Shown here one piece after another: positions 33,410 through 45,184 of a DNA stretch of 64,000 nucleotides. Every line of letters begins with the position of its first letter. Position 1 is the first letter of the stretch. The stretch is from NCBI RefSeq assembly GCF_036320965.1, contig NC_092286.1, positions 25,000,477-25,064,476 of the forward strand, given 5' to 3'. Source of the stretch: Panulirus ornatus. Lineage: Eukaryota; Arthropoda; Malacostraca; Decapoda; Palinuridae. Under the pieces are notes generated by a model. That model was not told the origin of the DNA and searched no databases. It saw only the letters and a program-made list of their open reading frames with translations. The translations under genes were made by a program, and so were the position numbers.

Positions 33410-36400
33410 TCCCAGTCAGTGGGAGACCAAGTTCCAGTCAGTGGGAGACCATGTTCCAGTCAGTGGGAGATGATGTTCCAGTCAGTGGGAGACCATGTTC
33501 CAGTCAGTGGGAGATCATGTTCCAGTCAGTGGGAGACCATGTTCCAGTCAGTGGGAGATGATGTTCCAGTCAGTGGGAGACCATGTTCCAGTCAGTGGGA
33601 GATCATGGTCCAGTCAGTGGGAGATGATGTTCCAGTCAGTGGGAGATCATGTTCCAGTCAGTGGGAGATCATGTTCCAGTCAGTGGGAGATGATGTTCCA
33701 GTCAGTGGGAGACCATGTTCCAGTCAGTGGGAGATCATGGTCCAGTCAGTGGGAGACCATGTTCCAGTCAGTGGGAGACCATGTTCCAGTCAGTGGGAGA
33801 TGATGTTCCAGTCAGTGGGAGACCATGTTCCAGTCAGTGGGAGACCATGTTCCAGTCAGTGGGAGACCATGTTCCAGTCAGTGGGAGATGATGTTCCAGT
33901 CAGTGGGAGACCATGTTCCAGTCAGTGGGAGATCATGGTCCAGTCAGTGGGAGACCATGTTCCAGTCAGTGGGAGACCATGGTCCAGTCAGTGGGAGATC
34001 ATGTTCCAGTCAGTGGGAGACCATGTTCCAGTCAGTGGGAGATCATGTTCCAGTCAGTGTGAGACCATGGTCCAGTCAGTGGGAGATCATGTTCCAGTCA
34101 GTGGGAGACCATGTTCCAGTCAGTGGGAGACCATGTTCCAGTCAGTGAGAGACCATGTTCCAGTCAGTGGGAGATCATGTTCCAGTCAGTGGGAGACCAT
34201 GTTCCAGTCAGTGGGAGATCATGGTCCCAGTCAGTGGGAGGACCATGTTCCAGTCAGTGGGAGATCATGGTCCAGTCAGTGGGAGATCATGTTCCAGTCA
34301 GTGGGAGACCATCTTCCAGTCAGTGGGGGAGATCATGTCCAGTCAGTGGGAGACATGTTCCAGTCAGTTGGGAGACCATGTTCCAGTCAGTGGGAGATCA
34401 TGTTCCAGTCAGTGGAGACCATGTTCCAGTCAGTGGGAGATGATGTTCCAGTCAGTGGGAGACCATGTTCCAGTCAGTGGAGATGATGTTCCAGTCAGTG
34501 GAGGACCATGTTCCAGTCAGTGGGAGATCATGGTCCAGTCAGTGGGAGACCATGTTCCAGTCAGTGGGAGGACCATGGTCCAGTCAGTGGGAGATCCAGT
34601 CAGTGGGAGATCATGTTCCAGTCAGTGGGAGACCATGTTCCAGTCAGTGGGAGACCATGTTCCAGTCAGTGGGAGATCATGTTCCAGTCAGTGGGAGATC
34701 ATGTTCCAGTCAGTGGGAGACCATGGTCCAGTCAGTGGGAGATCATGTTCCAGTCAGTGGGAGACCATGTTCCAGTCAGTGGGAGATCATGTTCCAGTCA
34801 GTGGGAGACCATGTTCCAGTCAGTGGGAGATCATGTTCCAGTCAGTGGGAGACCATGTTCCAGTCAGTGGGAGACCATGTTCCAGTCAGTGGGAGACCAT
34901 GTTCCAGTCAGTGGGAGACCATGTTCCAGTCAGTGGGAGACCATGTTCCAGTCAGTGGGAGATCATGTTCCAGTCAGTGGGAGACCATGTTCCAGTCAGT
35001 GGGAGATCATGTTCCAGTCAGTGGGAGACCATGTTCCAGTCAGTGGGAGACCATGTTCCAGTCAGTGGGAGATCATGTTCCAGTCAGTGGGAGATCATGT
35101 TCCAGTCAGTGGGAGACCATGTTCCAGTCAGTGGGAGACCATGTTCCAGTCAGTGGGAGACCATGTTCCAGTCAGTGGGAGACCATGTTCCAGTCAGTGG
35201 GAGATCATGTTCCAGTCAGTGGGAGATCATGTTCCAGTCAGTGGGAGATCATGTTCCAGTCAGTGGGAGACCATGTTCCAGTCAGTGGGAGACCATGTTC
35301 CAGTCAGTGGGAGATCATGTTCCAGTCAGTGGGAGACCATGTTCCAGTCAGTGGGAGATCATGTTCCAGTCAGTGGGAGACCATGTTCCAGTCAGTGGGA
35401 GATCATGTTCCAGTCAGTGGGAGACCATGTTCCAGTCAGTGGGAGATCATGTTCCAGTCAGTGGGAGATCATGTTCCAGTCAGTGGGAGACCATGTTCCA
35501 GTCAGTGGGAGACCATGTTCCAGTCAGTGGGAGACCATGTTCCAGTCAGTGGGAGACCATGTTCCAGTCAGTGGGAGATCATGTTCCAGTCAGTGGGAGA
35601 CCATGTTCCAGTCAGTGGGAGACCATGTTCAGTCAGTGGGAGGACATGTTCCAGTCAGTGGGAGACCATGTTCCAGTCAGTGGAGATTATGGTCCTGATA
35701 GAGATCATGGTCCCAGTCAGTGGGAGACCATGTTCCAGGTCAGTGGAGATCCATGTTCCAGTCAGTGGGAGACCATGTTCCAGGTCAGTGGGAGACCATG
35801 TTCCAGTCCAGTGGGAGATCCATGGTCCAGTCAGTGGGAGACCATGTTCCAGTCAAGTGGGAGACTCATGTTCCAGTCAGTGGGAGACCATGTTCCTAGT
35901 CAGTGGAGACCATGTCAGTCAGTTGGATCATCAGTCAGTGGGAGACCATGTTCCAGTCAAGTGGGAAGATCCATGTTCCAGTCAGTGGGAGACCATGTTC
36001 CAGTCAGTGGGAGATCTGGTCAGTCAGTGACCATGTACCAGTCAGTGGGAAGACCATGTTCCAGTCAGTGGGAGACCATGTTCCAGTCAGTGGGAGACCA
36101 TGTTCAGTCAGTGGGAGATTCCATGTTCCAGTCAGTGGAGACCATGTTCCCAGGTCAGTGGGAGTCCATGTGGTCCAGTCAGTGGGAGATGATGTTCCAG
36201 TCAGTGGGAGACCATGTTCCAGTCAGTGGGATATCATGGTCCAGTCAGTGGGAGACCATGTTCCAGTCAGTGGGAGACCATGGTCCAGTCAGTGGGAGAT
36301 CATGTTCCAGTCAGTGGGAGACCATGTTCCAGTCAGTGGGAGACCATGTTCCAGTCAGTGGGAGATCATGTTCCAGTCAGTGGGAGACCATGTTCCAGTC

Positions 36401-36615
36401 AGTGGGAGATCATGTTCCAGTCAGTGGGAGACCATGTTCCAGTCAGTGGGAGATCATGTTCCAGTCAGTGGGAGACCATGTTCCAGTCAGTGGGAGACCA
36501 TGTTCCAGTCAGTGGGAGACCATGTTCCAGTCAGTGGGAGATCATGTTCCAGTCAGTGGGAGATCATGTTCCAGTCAGTGGGAGACCATGTTCCAGTCAG
36601 TGGGAGATCATGGGT
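33410..36615. repeat. 22-bp minisatellite (CAGTCAGTGGGAGACCATGT)
   Basis: About 145 units of 22 bp: CAGTCAGTGGGAGACCATGT plus TC, with GAT for GAC variants. Indel-rich stretches at about 34210-34620 and 35620-36180 interrupt otherwise near-perfect copies. Frames of up to 850 codons are artefacts. Confidence 0.97.
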
Positions 36616-36639
36616 GCTGGACAGGCGCCTTCCTAACGG

Positions 36640-38470
36640 AGCATGAGGTGGGTGGGATCATGGTTGGGATCATGGGATCATGGTTGGGATCATGGGGTCA
36701 TGGTTAGCATCATGGTTTGGATCATGGGGTCATGGTTGGGATCATGGGGTCATGGTTGGGATCATGGTTGGGATCAAGGTTAGGATCATGGTTGGGATCA
36801 TGGTTGGGGTCATGGGATCATGGTTGAGATCATGGTTGGGATCATGGGGTCATGGTTGGGATCATGGGGTCATGGTTGGGGTCATGGGGTCATGGTTGGG
36901 ATCATGGGATCATGATTGGGATCATGGGATCATGGTTGGGATCATGGGATCATGGTTGGGATCATGGGATCATGGTTGGCATCATGGGATCATGGTTGGG
37001 ATCATGGGGTCATGGTTGGGATCATGGGGTCATGGTTGGGATCATGGTTAGGATCATGGTTGGGGTCATGGGGTCATGGTTGGGATCATGGTTGGGATCA
37101 TGGGATCATGATTGGGATCATGGGATCGTGGTTGGGATCATGGGATCATGGTTGGCATCATGGGATCATGGGATCATGGTTGGGATCATGGGGTCATGGT
37201 TAGGATCATGGTTTGGATCATGGGGTCATGGTTGGGATCATGGGGTCATGGTTAGCATCATGGTTTGGATCATGGGGTCATGGTTGGGATCATGGGATCA
37301 TGGTTGGGGTCATGGGGTCATGGTTGGGATCATGGTCGGGATCATGGGATCATGATTGGGATCATGGTTGGGATCATGGGGTCATGGTTGGGATCATGGT
37401 TGGGATCATGGGGTCATGGTTGGGATCAAGGTTAGGATCATGGTTGGGATCATGGTTGGGGTCATGGGATCATGGTTGGGATCATGGTTGGGATCATGGG
37501 GTCATGGTTGGGATCATGGTTGGGATCATGGGGTCATGGTTGGGATCATGGGATCATGGTTGGGGTCATGGGGTCATGGTTGGGATCATGGTCGGGATCA
37601 TGGGATCATGATTGGGATCATGGTCGGGATCATGGGATCATGATTGGGATCATGAGATCATGGTTGGGATCATGGAATTATGGTTGGCATCATGGGATCA
37701 TGGTTGGAATCATGGGGTCATGTTTGGGATCATGGTTGGGATCATGGTTGGGATCATGGGGTCATGTTTGGGATCATGGTTGGGATCATGGGGTCATGGT
37801 TGGGATCACGGGATCATGATTGGGGTCATGGGGTCATGGTTGGGATCGTGGTTGGGATCATGGGATCATGATTGGGATCTTGGGATCATGGGATCATGGT
37901 TGGGATCATGGGATCATGGTTGGGATCATGGGATCATGGTTGGGATTATGTTGTCATAGTTGGGATCATGGGATCATGGTTGGGATTATGGGATCATGGT
38001 TGGGATTATGGGATCATGGTTGGGATCATGGGATCATGGTTGGGATCATGGGATCATGGTTGGGGTCATAGGGTCATGGTTGGGATCATGGTTGAGATCA
38101 TGGTTGGGATCATGGGGTCATGGTTGGGATCATGGGGTTATGGTTGGGATCATGGAATCATGGTTGGGATCGTGGGGTTATGGTTGGGATCATGGGATCA
38201 TGGTTGGGATCATGGGTCATGGTTGGGGTCATGGGATCATGGTTGGGATCATAGGGTCATGGTTGGGATCATGGGGTTATGGTTGGGATCATGGAATCAT
38301 GGTTGGGATCATGGGGTCATGGTTGGGATCATGGGAATGGGGTCATGGTTGGGGTCATGGGATCATGGTTGGGATCATGGGGTCATGGTTGGGATCATGG
38401 GGTCATGGTTGGGATCATGGGGTCATGGTTGGGATCATGGGGTCATGGTTGGAATTATGGGATCATGGGA
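36640..38470. repeat. GGGATCATGGTT minisatellite with mixed units
   Basis: Built from GGGATCATGGTT and GGGGTCATGGTT (12-13 bp) and shorter GGGATCAT units in varying order. GATC occurs in almost every unit. Confidence 0.95.
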
Positions 38471-38479
38471 GAGGGTTGT

Positions 38480-38850
38480 GACCTGGTTATGACGCGGTGA
38501 GAGATGAGAGTGTTGTGACCCGGTTGTGACCCGGTGAGGAGGAGGGTGTTGTAACCCGGTGGGGAGGGGAGATAGAGGGTGTTGTGACCCGGTGAGAGGG
38601 AAGAGAGAGAGAGAGAGGGTGTGTTATGACCCGGTGAGAGGGGAGAGAGAGAGGGGGTGTTGTGACCCGGCGAGTGGGGAGAGAGAGGGGGTGTTGTGAC
38701 CCGGTGAGTGAGGAGAGAGAGGGGGTGTTGTGACCCGGTGAGTGGGGAGAGAGAGGGTGTGTTGTGACCCGGTGAGTGGGGAGAGAGAGAGAGAGGGTGT
38801 GTTGTGACCCGGTGAGAGGGGAGAGAGAGAGGGTGTGTTGTGACCCGGTG

Positions 38851-38932
<82 letters not shown>

Positions 38933-38945
38933 GTGTTGTGACCCG
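38480..38945. repeat. GTTGTGACCCGGTGAG minisatellite with (GA)n
   Basis: Ten or so units starting GTTGTGACCCGGTGAG followed by a GA-rich spacer of variable length. One spacer has expanded to a pure GA tract at about 38852-38929. Confidence 0.95.
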
Positions 38946-39309
38946 GTTGAGGAGGGGGGGGGTGTAAGTAGATGTATGGTGAAGGTAGAACACACGTGTG
39001 AACAATTTGTTCGTGACGTGTGTTCATGTTATGTTCACTGTTCTCTCTCTGTCTCACAAGAGAGAGAAAGAGAGAACAGGAAACCCCAGTGTTGGTGGAC
39101 AGCTTTGACTTGAGTGTATATTCCCTTGTGGGGGTTGGTTGAGGTGGGGGAGGTGTGGGGGACGGGGGGGGATGACGCCTGAACCCCCCACCCCCACCCA
39201 CAACTTCCCCTTCCCCCACCTCAACTTGACTGTGGAGGAGGAGGAGGGGGGACTTGGTTGCTGGGGGGGGCTTAGAATGGGAGGTTGACCCGGTTTCCAT
39301 ATTGGTGGA

Positions 39310-39390
39310 GGCGGGTGACAGACAGATGTATATTGATAGACAGATGTATATTGATAAAGAGACAGATGTATATTGATAAAGAGATAGAGA
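39310..39390. repeat. Short GACAGATGTATATTGATA repeat
   Basis: Three copies of an 18-22-bp unit. Confidence 0.85.
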
Positions 39391-39419
39391 TGTTGGCATG
39401 TTTTATGGTACAAAGATGT

Positions 39420-39685
39420 TTCATGTGTGTGTGCGTGTATGTATGTGTGGCGGGGTGGCGACGGGAATGGATGAAGGCAGCAAGTATGAATATGTACATA
39501 TGTATATATGTATATGTCTGTGTATGTACATGTATGTATACGTTGAAATGTATAGGTATGTATATGTGCGTGTGTGGACGTGTATGTATATACATGTGTA
39601 TGTGGGTGGGTTGGGCCATTCTTTCGTCTGTTTCCCTGCGCTACCTCGCTAGCGAGGGAGACAACGACAAAGCAAAATAACAATG
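39420..39685 (+). mobile_element. LINE 3' UTR fragment
   Basis: The plus strand runs from GTGTGGCGGGGTGGCGACGG through GGTTGGGCCATTCTTTCGTC to the element end GAGGGAGACAACGACAAAGC. It is the same 3' UTR as the minus-strand copies at 13886 and 48235. It has no long A tail here. Confidence 0.8.
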
Positions 39686-39689
39686 ATAA

Positions 39690-40058
39690 TATCTTGGCCG
39701 AGTTAAGAGCTTAACTACGTTATCTCTAATCGCTTGAGATGGCCCTCATTAGGGCATCCACTCACAGTCTCCCCTGATAACACGACCATTAAGCGCCACT
39801 GAACAATGCAGTACAGTTAATCTTGTATATATATACTGAGCCTGGAACACGTAGGTCTCCTTGACGCAGGCCCTGTGGGTGCCTGGCAAGGGCCGAGGGC
39901 TTCTCTCCTCCTCATTCGACCCCCACTCATCACTTCGATATGACCACCTTCATCCATTCTTGCTTAAGGGAAGGGGGGAAAGGGGGCGTTCATTGGTCGT
40001 TGGGAGATCAATACACCATATCTGACGACCACCAATTTCCCTCTCTCTCTCGCCCTCA
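39690..40058. other. Upstream flank or intron of the polycystin-like gene
   Basis: Mixed-composition DNA ending in a pyrimidine tract and CAG at 40057-40059, a good 3' splice site. I see no coding similarity further upstream. Confidence 0.4.
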
Positions 40059-40059
40059 G

Positions 40060-40905
40060 AGAAAATGTCTTTGATAACCTCGTACCTGACGAAGATGACA
40101 TCGCTATACCTACATCTGTGGCATCTTCTCCACCCGCTCCTTCTACAGGTACGCTGGCGACGCGTCTGTGGTGAAGTGTTGCGTCCTTGTATCATGCTCG
40201 CCATCCTGGCCTCCTACAGCGCCCTCCTGTACCTCCTGCAGGACAGTAGTGGCCTTCTGCGCCTCCGTCAGGCCGTCACACGTCGGTTCCTGACCCCCGA
40301 GGGCGTGATCGGTGGGGACGAAGCTGTGATGTCGAGGGTGGAACAGATCCTGGACGGGTTGTACCAAGGTCATGGCCTCTTCTGGGGCAGGACGTTGGAG
40401 GTCCCTGCCCTTCGACAGGTCAGGGCCAAGCAGGTGTCCTGCCAGGTCCCTCACGCCCCAGACGTGAGCTGCCGGGCCACAGAGGTGCCCCAGGATCAGG
40501 TCAACACCTCCTGCTTCAGGTGCTGGACGTCCCTCTTGGCCAACACCCACGTCTGCGCCGTGCCCAGCGCTAGCGACGAAGCTGAGGACGCGTGTCCTTT
40601 GGGCTGCGAGCATGGCTTCGGCTACTGCGCCTCCCTAGGCGACGCGGCGCAGACGGAGGGCCGCCTGCGACCGGGCGGCGGCCACGGCCTTCACCTCTGG
40701 CTGGACGCAGACCGCAGCTGGAGGGACACGCTCCAGCGACTGAGAGATCAAGGTTGGCTGGACCAACACTCTCGCTACGTCTCTCTCTCCCTCACCGTGC
40801 TTGAGGGCCGCAGGCGGCCGCGCCTGGTCCGCATGCGGGTACACTTCACGCAGATCAGCCGCGGTTCCTGGGGCGTCCTCGCACGACCTCGCTATGGGCG
40901 AGGTC
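40060..40905 (+). CDS. Polycystin-family channel, first part: membrane span 1 and polycystin (TOP) domain
   Basis: The main frame (ATG at 40065, probably not the true start) gives a basic segment VRWRRVCGEVLRP, then a membrane span (IMLAILASYSALLYLL, residues 43-58), then LLRLRQAV, LEVPALRQVRAKQVSC (111-126), a Cys-rich region (C136, 150, 153, 164, 177, 181, 188) and DQGWLDQHSRYVSLSLTVLE (residues 228-247). This order and the WLDxxTR-type block are hallmarks of the extracellular domain of polycystin-1/2 channels. A strong 3' splice site ends at 40059. From there a second frame (GAA at 40061) reads NVFDNLVPDEDDIAIPTSVA, an acidic stretch like that before this span in polycystin-1 relatives. 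The two frames meet at about 40148, so a one-base error, a real frameshift or splicing is needed. Earlier exons (PLAT, GAIN/GPS) are not visible. Polycystins act as cation channels or receptor subunits in cilia and other membranes; the role here is inferred from family only. Confidence 0.75.
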
Positions 40906-41002
40906 CCCAATTACTTCCCAGACTTGTATGGCGACGTCCCCAGACAGACCAGCGACGGGTGTCGTGTGATCTAGCAGGCTGTTGTGGGCTGGTCCAGGTC
41001 GC

Positions 41003-41706
41003 GATGGCCTGGGGCGCCCTTGCAGTACCTCCTGCTGGCACTACCTGCCCTCCTGCTCCTGCTGGTGGTAGCAGAGACGCCTCACCTGCTCCTCCTCCTC
41101 CTTCGCAGTGGTGGAAGGAACCCGACCCATCGCGATCACGTGGTACTGATCATCAACCTCGTGTCCTTAGGGCTGCACGTGGTCCTGTGCGTGGTGCTGC
41201 ACGTGGCGCGGGAGGAGCTGGTCAACAAGGCGTGTGATGAATTCCACAACTTCGGCCACGTGTTGTCGCTCAGCTCCGCCGGCAGGTTGGTGGTCCTATG
41301 CCTGACGAAGTTGTGGGTCGTCAAGTTGTTCCTCCTGAAGAAGGTGGTCCATCCCAGTGTGAGTCGTGTGATGAGGCAGGTCAGTAAGGGCGTGGTGACC
41401 TTCCTGTAGGCGATAGGGCCTCTCCTCCTCCTGCTGGTGGTGGCTGTGGCATTCCTCCTCACCCAGCTCACCCACCCGGCCCCTTCCTCCTTCACGGACG
41501 CCTTCTGCGTCGCGCTGCAGTTCGCCGTCGGTAAGACCCACTTCGACGTAGCCTGGCCGCTCCTGCTGGTGCTACGACTGGTGTGTGTGTTCCTGGTGCT
41601 GCCCCTGACTGTAGCGATGATGTGGGCAGCCCACGCCCCACACCCCACAACACCCCCACCCCAGGGCAGGACCCAACGCCAAGGGCGTCTCATGACGACC
41701 GCATGA
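41003..41706 (+). CDS. Polycystin-family channel, second part: later membrane spans and pore
   Basis: In a different frame from the first part: PLQYLLLALPALLLLLVVAE (span 2, about 41017-41076), HVVLIINLVSLGLHVVLCVV (span 3), CDEFHNFGHVLSL, then KLWVVKLFLLKKVV (span 4), a TAG at 41407-41409, IGPLLLLLVVAVAFLLTQL (span 5), FTDAFCVALQFAVGKTHFD (pore helix and filter region) and WPLLLVLRLVCVFLVLPLTV (span 6). The order fits the PKD channel domain, including the EFxNF and DxF-like landmarks. The filter position reads VGK where polycystin-2 has LGD. The link to the first part crosses about 40905-41003, where no frame is convincing. A short intron ending at the AG at 41023-41024 is possible. The TAG argues for a pseudogene or a base error. 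It ends TAC-poor with stop at 41704-41706. Confidence 0.7.
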
Positions 41707-41709
41707 CAG

Positions 41710-41995
41710 ACGCGCGATGGTGTGATAAACTCAGCCAAGCGGAGTAGATGCGAACTCCCTCTCGCGTAGAAGTGACCAATTGACATTTCTTTATCAACAC
41801 GTGATCTTAACTATCGTTATAACATCTAAACTATCACTAACGACGCTATGTGATACTCCTTAATTGCCCTTATCAGACCCCGGGGTAGATAAGAATCTAT
41901 GATATGGTGTCTTTACAATGTGGACTCGTTGATTGTGTCTCACACAGCACAACACACACACACATGATCTTACTGCCCCCACCACCACGTCCATA

Positions 41996-42032
<37 letters not shown>

Positions 42033-42180
42033 AATACGTATAACTGTTGTGTGTGTGGGGGGGGGGGGTTATTAGGCCCCCATTACGAACAGGTCAGCTC
42101 ATACGACCTTCAGAAGGGGTTCGAACCCAGGCACTGGATATTGGGTAAGAGGGTGTATGACACCCCCACCCCCCACACAC
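41710..42180. other. 3' flank of the polycystin-like gene
   Basis: Low-copy DNA with a short CA run (about 41950), a CT run (42001-42031) and a G run (about 42057-42069). No AATAAA signal is evident in the first 300 bp. A B-box-like GGTTCGAACCC on both strands at about 42118 is isolated. Confidence 0.4.
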
Positions 42181-42184
42181 GCTA

Positions 42185-42306
42185 CAGCTGTATTCCATCC
42201 TCCCAATACAACATATTGTATTTCATCCTCCCAATACAACATATTGTATTTCATCCTCCCAATACAACATATTGTATTTCATCCTCCCAATACAACATAT
42301 TGTATT
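42185..42306. repeat. 28-bp palindromic minisatellite (AATACAACATATTGTATT)
   Basis: Just over four units of 28 bp, each with 7-bp inverted arms (AATACAA/TTGTATT) and a CATA centre, joined by TCATCCTCCC. Confidence 0.9.
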
Positions 42307-42567
42307 CTCAGTGGCAATGTAGTTTTGGTACGTGAGTTCCCTGACCTTACTTCCAGTGTATGTCCAATGTCTCCTTAGAACCCTTAGCGTCTGACCTGAC
42401 CTGACCTGACCTGACCTCCTCTCAAACCTGAGATAACCCCCTCCCCCCCTCCCCCTACCCCCATGACCAGTCACTCAGGAGGCCTTGTGACTGACCCAGT
42501 CACTCAGTCACACTCACTCAGTCACTCACACTCACTCGTGTTGTTCTTACGACTGTTCACGACAGCG

Positions 42568-42570
<3 letters not shown>

Positions 42571-42600
<30 letters not shown>
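42571..42600. repeat. (GT)n microsatellite
   Basis: Pure GT tract. A GACCT pentamer run lies just upstream at about 42391-42418. Confidence 0.95.
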
Positions 42601-42759
42601 CAGTCAGTGTGACTGGTACAGTGACTGTCACCCCTCACCCCCTCTAACCAGTCAGTCCGTCAGTCAGTTGCTGTGGGAAACAGTCCGGACTGTGTGTGAG
42701 AGCCGTGCCATTAACCAGGCCTTCCGCGGGCCACTTAACCCCCAATTAATTATGTACAC

Positions 42760-43797
42760 AGGTCTGGGGACCTGGTGAGGGTGAGAACACAGGTCTGGGG
42801 ACCTGGTAAGGGTGAGAACACAGGTCTGGGGACCTGTGAGGGTGGAGAACACAGGTCTGGGGACCTGTGTGAGGGTGGGGACACAGGTCTGGGGACCTGG
42901 TGAGGGTGGGAACACAGGTCTGGGGACCTGGTGAGGGTGGGGACACAGGTCTGGGGACCTGGTGAGGGTGGGGACACAGGTCTGGGGACCTGGTGAGGGT
43001 GGGAGCACAGGTCTGGGGACCTGGTGAGGGTGGGACACAGGTCTGGGGACATGGTGAGGGTGGGAGCACAGGTCTGGGGACCTGGTGAGGGTGGGGAACA
43101 CAGGTCGGGGGACCTGGTGAGGGTGGGGACACAGGTCTGGGGACCTGGTGAGGGTGGGGACACAGGTCTGGGGACCTGGTGAGGGTGGGAGCACAGGTCT
43201 GGGGACCTGGTGAGGGTGGGACACAGGTCTGGGGACCTGGTGAGGGTGGGACACAGGTCTGGGGACCTGGTGAGGGTGGGACACAGGTCTGGGGGACCTG
43301 GTGAGGGTGGGGACACAGGTCTGGGGACCTGGTGAGGGTGGGAGCACAGGTCTGGGGACCTGGTGAGGGTGGGGACACAGGTCTGGGGACCTGGTGAGGG
43401 TGGGGACACAGGTCTGGGGACCTGGTGAGGGTGGGGACACAGGTCTGGGGACCTGGTGAGGGTGGGAACACAGGTCTGGGGACCTGGTGAGGGTCTGGGG
43501 ACCTGGTGAGGGTGGGGACACAGGTCTGGGGACCTGGTGAGGGTGGGAACACAGGTCTGGGGACCTGGTGAGGGTGGGAACACAGGTCTGGGGACCTGGT
43601 GAGGGTGGAACACAGGTCTGGGGACCTGGTGAGGGTGGGAACACAGGTCTGGGGACCTGATGAGGGTGGGAACATAGGTCTGGGGACCTGGTGAGGGTGA
43701 GAACACAGGTCTGGGGACCTGGTGAGGGTGGGAACACAGGTCTGGGGACCTGGTGAGGGTGGGAACACAGGTCTGGGGACCTGGTGAGGGTGGTAGT
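42760..43797. repeat. 31-bp minisatellite (GGTCTGGGGACCTGGTGAGG)
   Basis: About 33 units of 30-32 bp with GGTCTGGGGACCTGGTGAGG plus GTGGGAACACA. GGTCTGGGGACC is a near-palindrome. Minus-strand frames (SPDLCSHPHQVPRP) are artefacts. Confidence 0.95.
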
Positions 43798-43929
43798 AGT
43801 ACACTGGGAAAGGGAAAGGTAAAATGAGATAAGTGGAACTGGTGAGAGGGGAGGCCCACTGGAGAAAAGAGATGAGTGCAGTGGAAAGGGGACAAGATAC
43901 ACTGGTGAAAGTCGGAGGACATAAGTGAG

Positions 43930-45100
43930 AGGTGAGTGGACAACTGTGAGAGGTGAGGGGACGTCTGTGAGAGGTGAGTGGACAACTGTGAGAGGTGAGG
44001 GGACGTCTGTGAGAGATGAGGGACGTCTGTGAGAGGTGAGGGACGTCTGTGAGAAGTGAAGGACGTCTGTGAGAGGTGAGGGACGTCTGTGAGAGGTGAG
44101 GGACGTCTGTGAGAGGTGAGGGGACGCCTGTGAGAGGTGAGGGGACATTTGTGAGAGGCGAGGGACATCTATGAGAGGTGAGGGGACATCTGTAAGAGGT
44201 GAGGGACGTCTGTGAGAGGTGAGGGGACGTCTGTGAGAGGTGAGGGACGTCTGTGAGAGGTGAAGGGACATCTGTGAGAGGTGAGGGGACATTTGTGAGA
44301 GGCGAGGGACATCTGTGAGAGGTGAGGGGAATCTGTGAGAGGTGAAGGGCGTCTGTGAGAGGTGAGGGGCGTCTGTGAGAGGTGCGGGACGTCTGTGAGA
44401 GGTGAGGAACGTCTGTGAGAGGTGAAGGGACATCTGTGAGAGGTGAGGGGACATCTGTGAGAGGTGAGGGACGTCTCTGAAAGGTGAGGGACATCTGTGA
44501 GAGGTGACGGGACGTCTGTGAGAGGTGAGGAACGTCTGTGAGAAGTGAAGGACGTCTGTGAGAGGTGAGGGACGTCTGTGAGAGGTGAGAGTGGACGTCT
44601 GTGAGAGGTGAAGGGACATCTGTGAGAGGTGAGGGGACATCTGTGAGAGGTGAGGGGACATCTGTGAGAGGTGAAGGGACATCTGTGAGAGGTGAGGGGA
44701 CATCTGTGAGAGGTGAGGGGACATCTGTGAGAGGTGAGGGGACATCTGTGAGAGGTGAAGGGACATCTGTGAGAGGTGAGGGGACATCTGTGAGAGGTGA
44801 AGGGACATCTGTGAGAGGTGAGGGGATATCTGTGAGAGGTGAGGGACGTCTGTGAGAGGTAAGGGGACATCTGTGAGAGGTGAGGGACGTCTGTGAGAGG
44901 TAAGGGGACATCTGTGAGAGGTGAGGGACGTCTGTGAGAGGTAAGGGGACATCTGTGAGAGGTGAGGGACGTCTGTGAGAGGTGAGGGGACATCTGTGAG
45001 AGGTGAGGGGACATCTGTGAGAGGTGAGGGACGTCTGTGAGAGGTGAGGGGACATCTGTGAGAGGTGAGGGGACATCTGTGAGAGGTGAGGGGATATCGC
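43930..45100. repeat. 22-23-bp minisatellite (GTGAGAGGTGAGGGGACATC)
   Basis: About 52 units of 22 or 23 bp, GTGAGAGGTGAGGGGACATC plus TGT, the length differing by one G. The mixed lengths rotate frames. The 800-codon minus-strand frames are repeat translations. Confidence 0.95.
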
Positions 45101-45184
45101 CCGATATGATTTTCGACCATTTTTGTGAGCATGTATCACCGGGATGGCACTTTCCTCCCCCGTACACACAGTGGTTCAAACCCC

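Noticed and set aside
33353..36707. 850-codon frame with SSQWETMFQSVGDHVPV repeats
   Set aside because: 22-bp array; every frame gives similar repeats.
41406..41416. GTAGGCGATAG as a mini-intron removing the TAG
   Set aside because: Eleven bases is far too short for a spliceosomal intron and removal would shift the frame.
42664..45169. About 820-codon minus-strand frames
   Set aside because: They cross two unrelated arrays (31 and 22-23 bp), so no real protein is likely.
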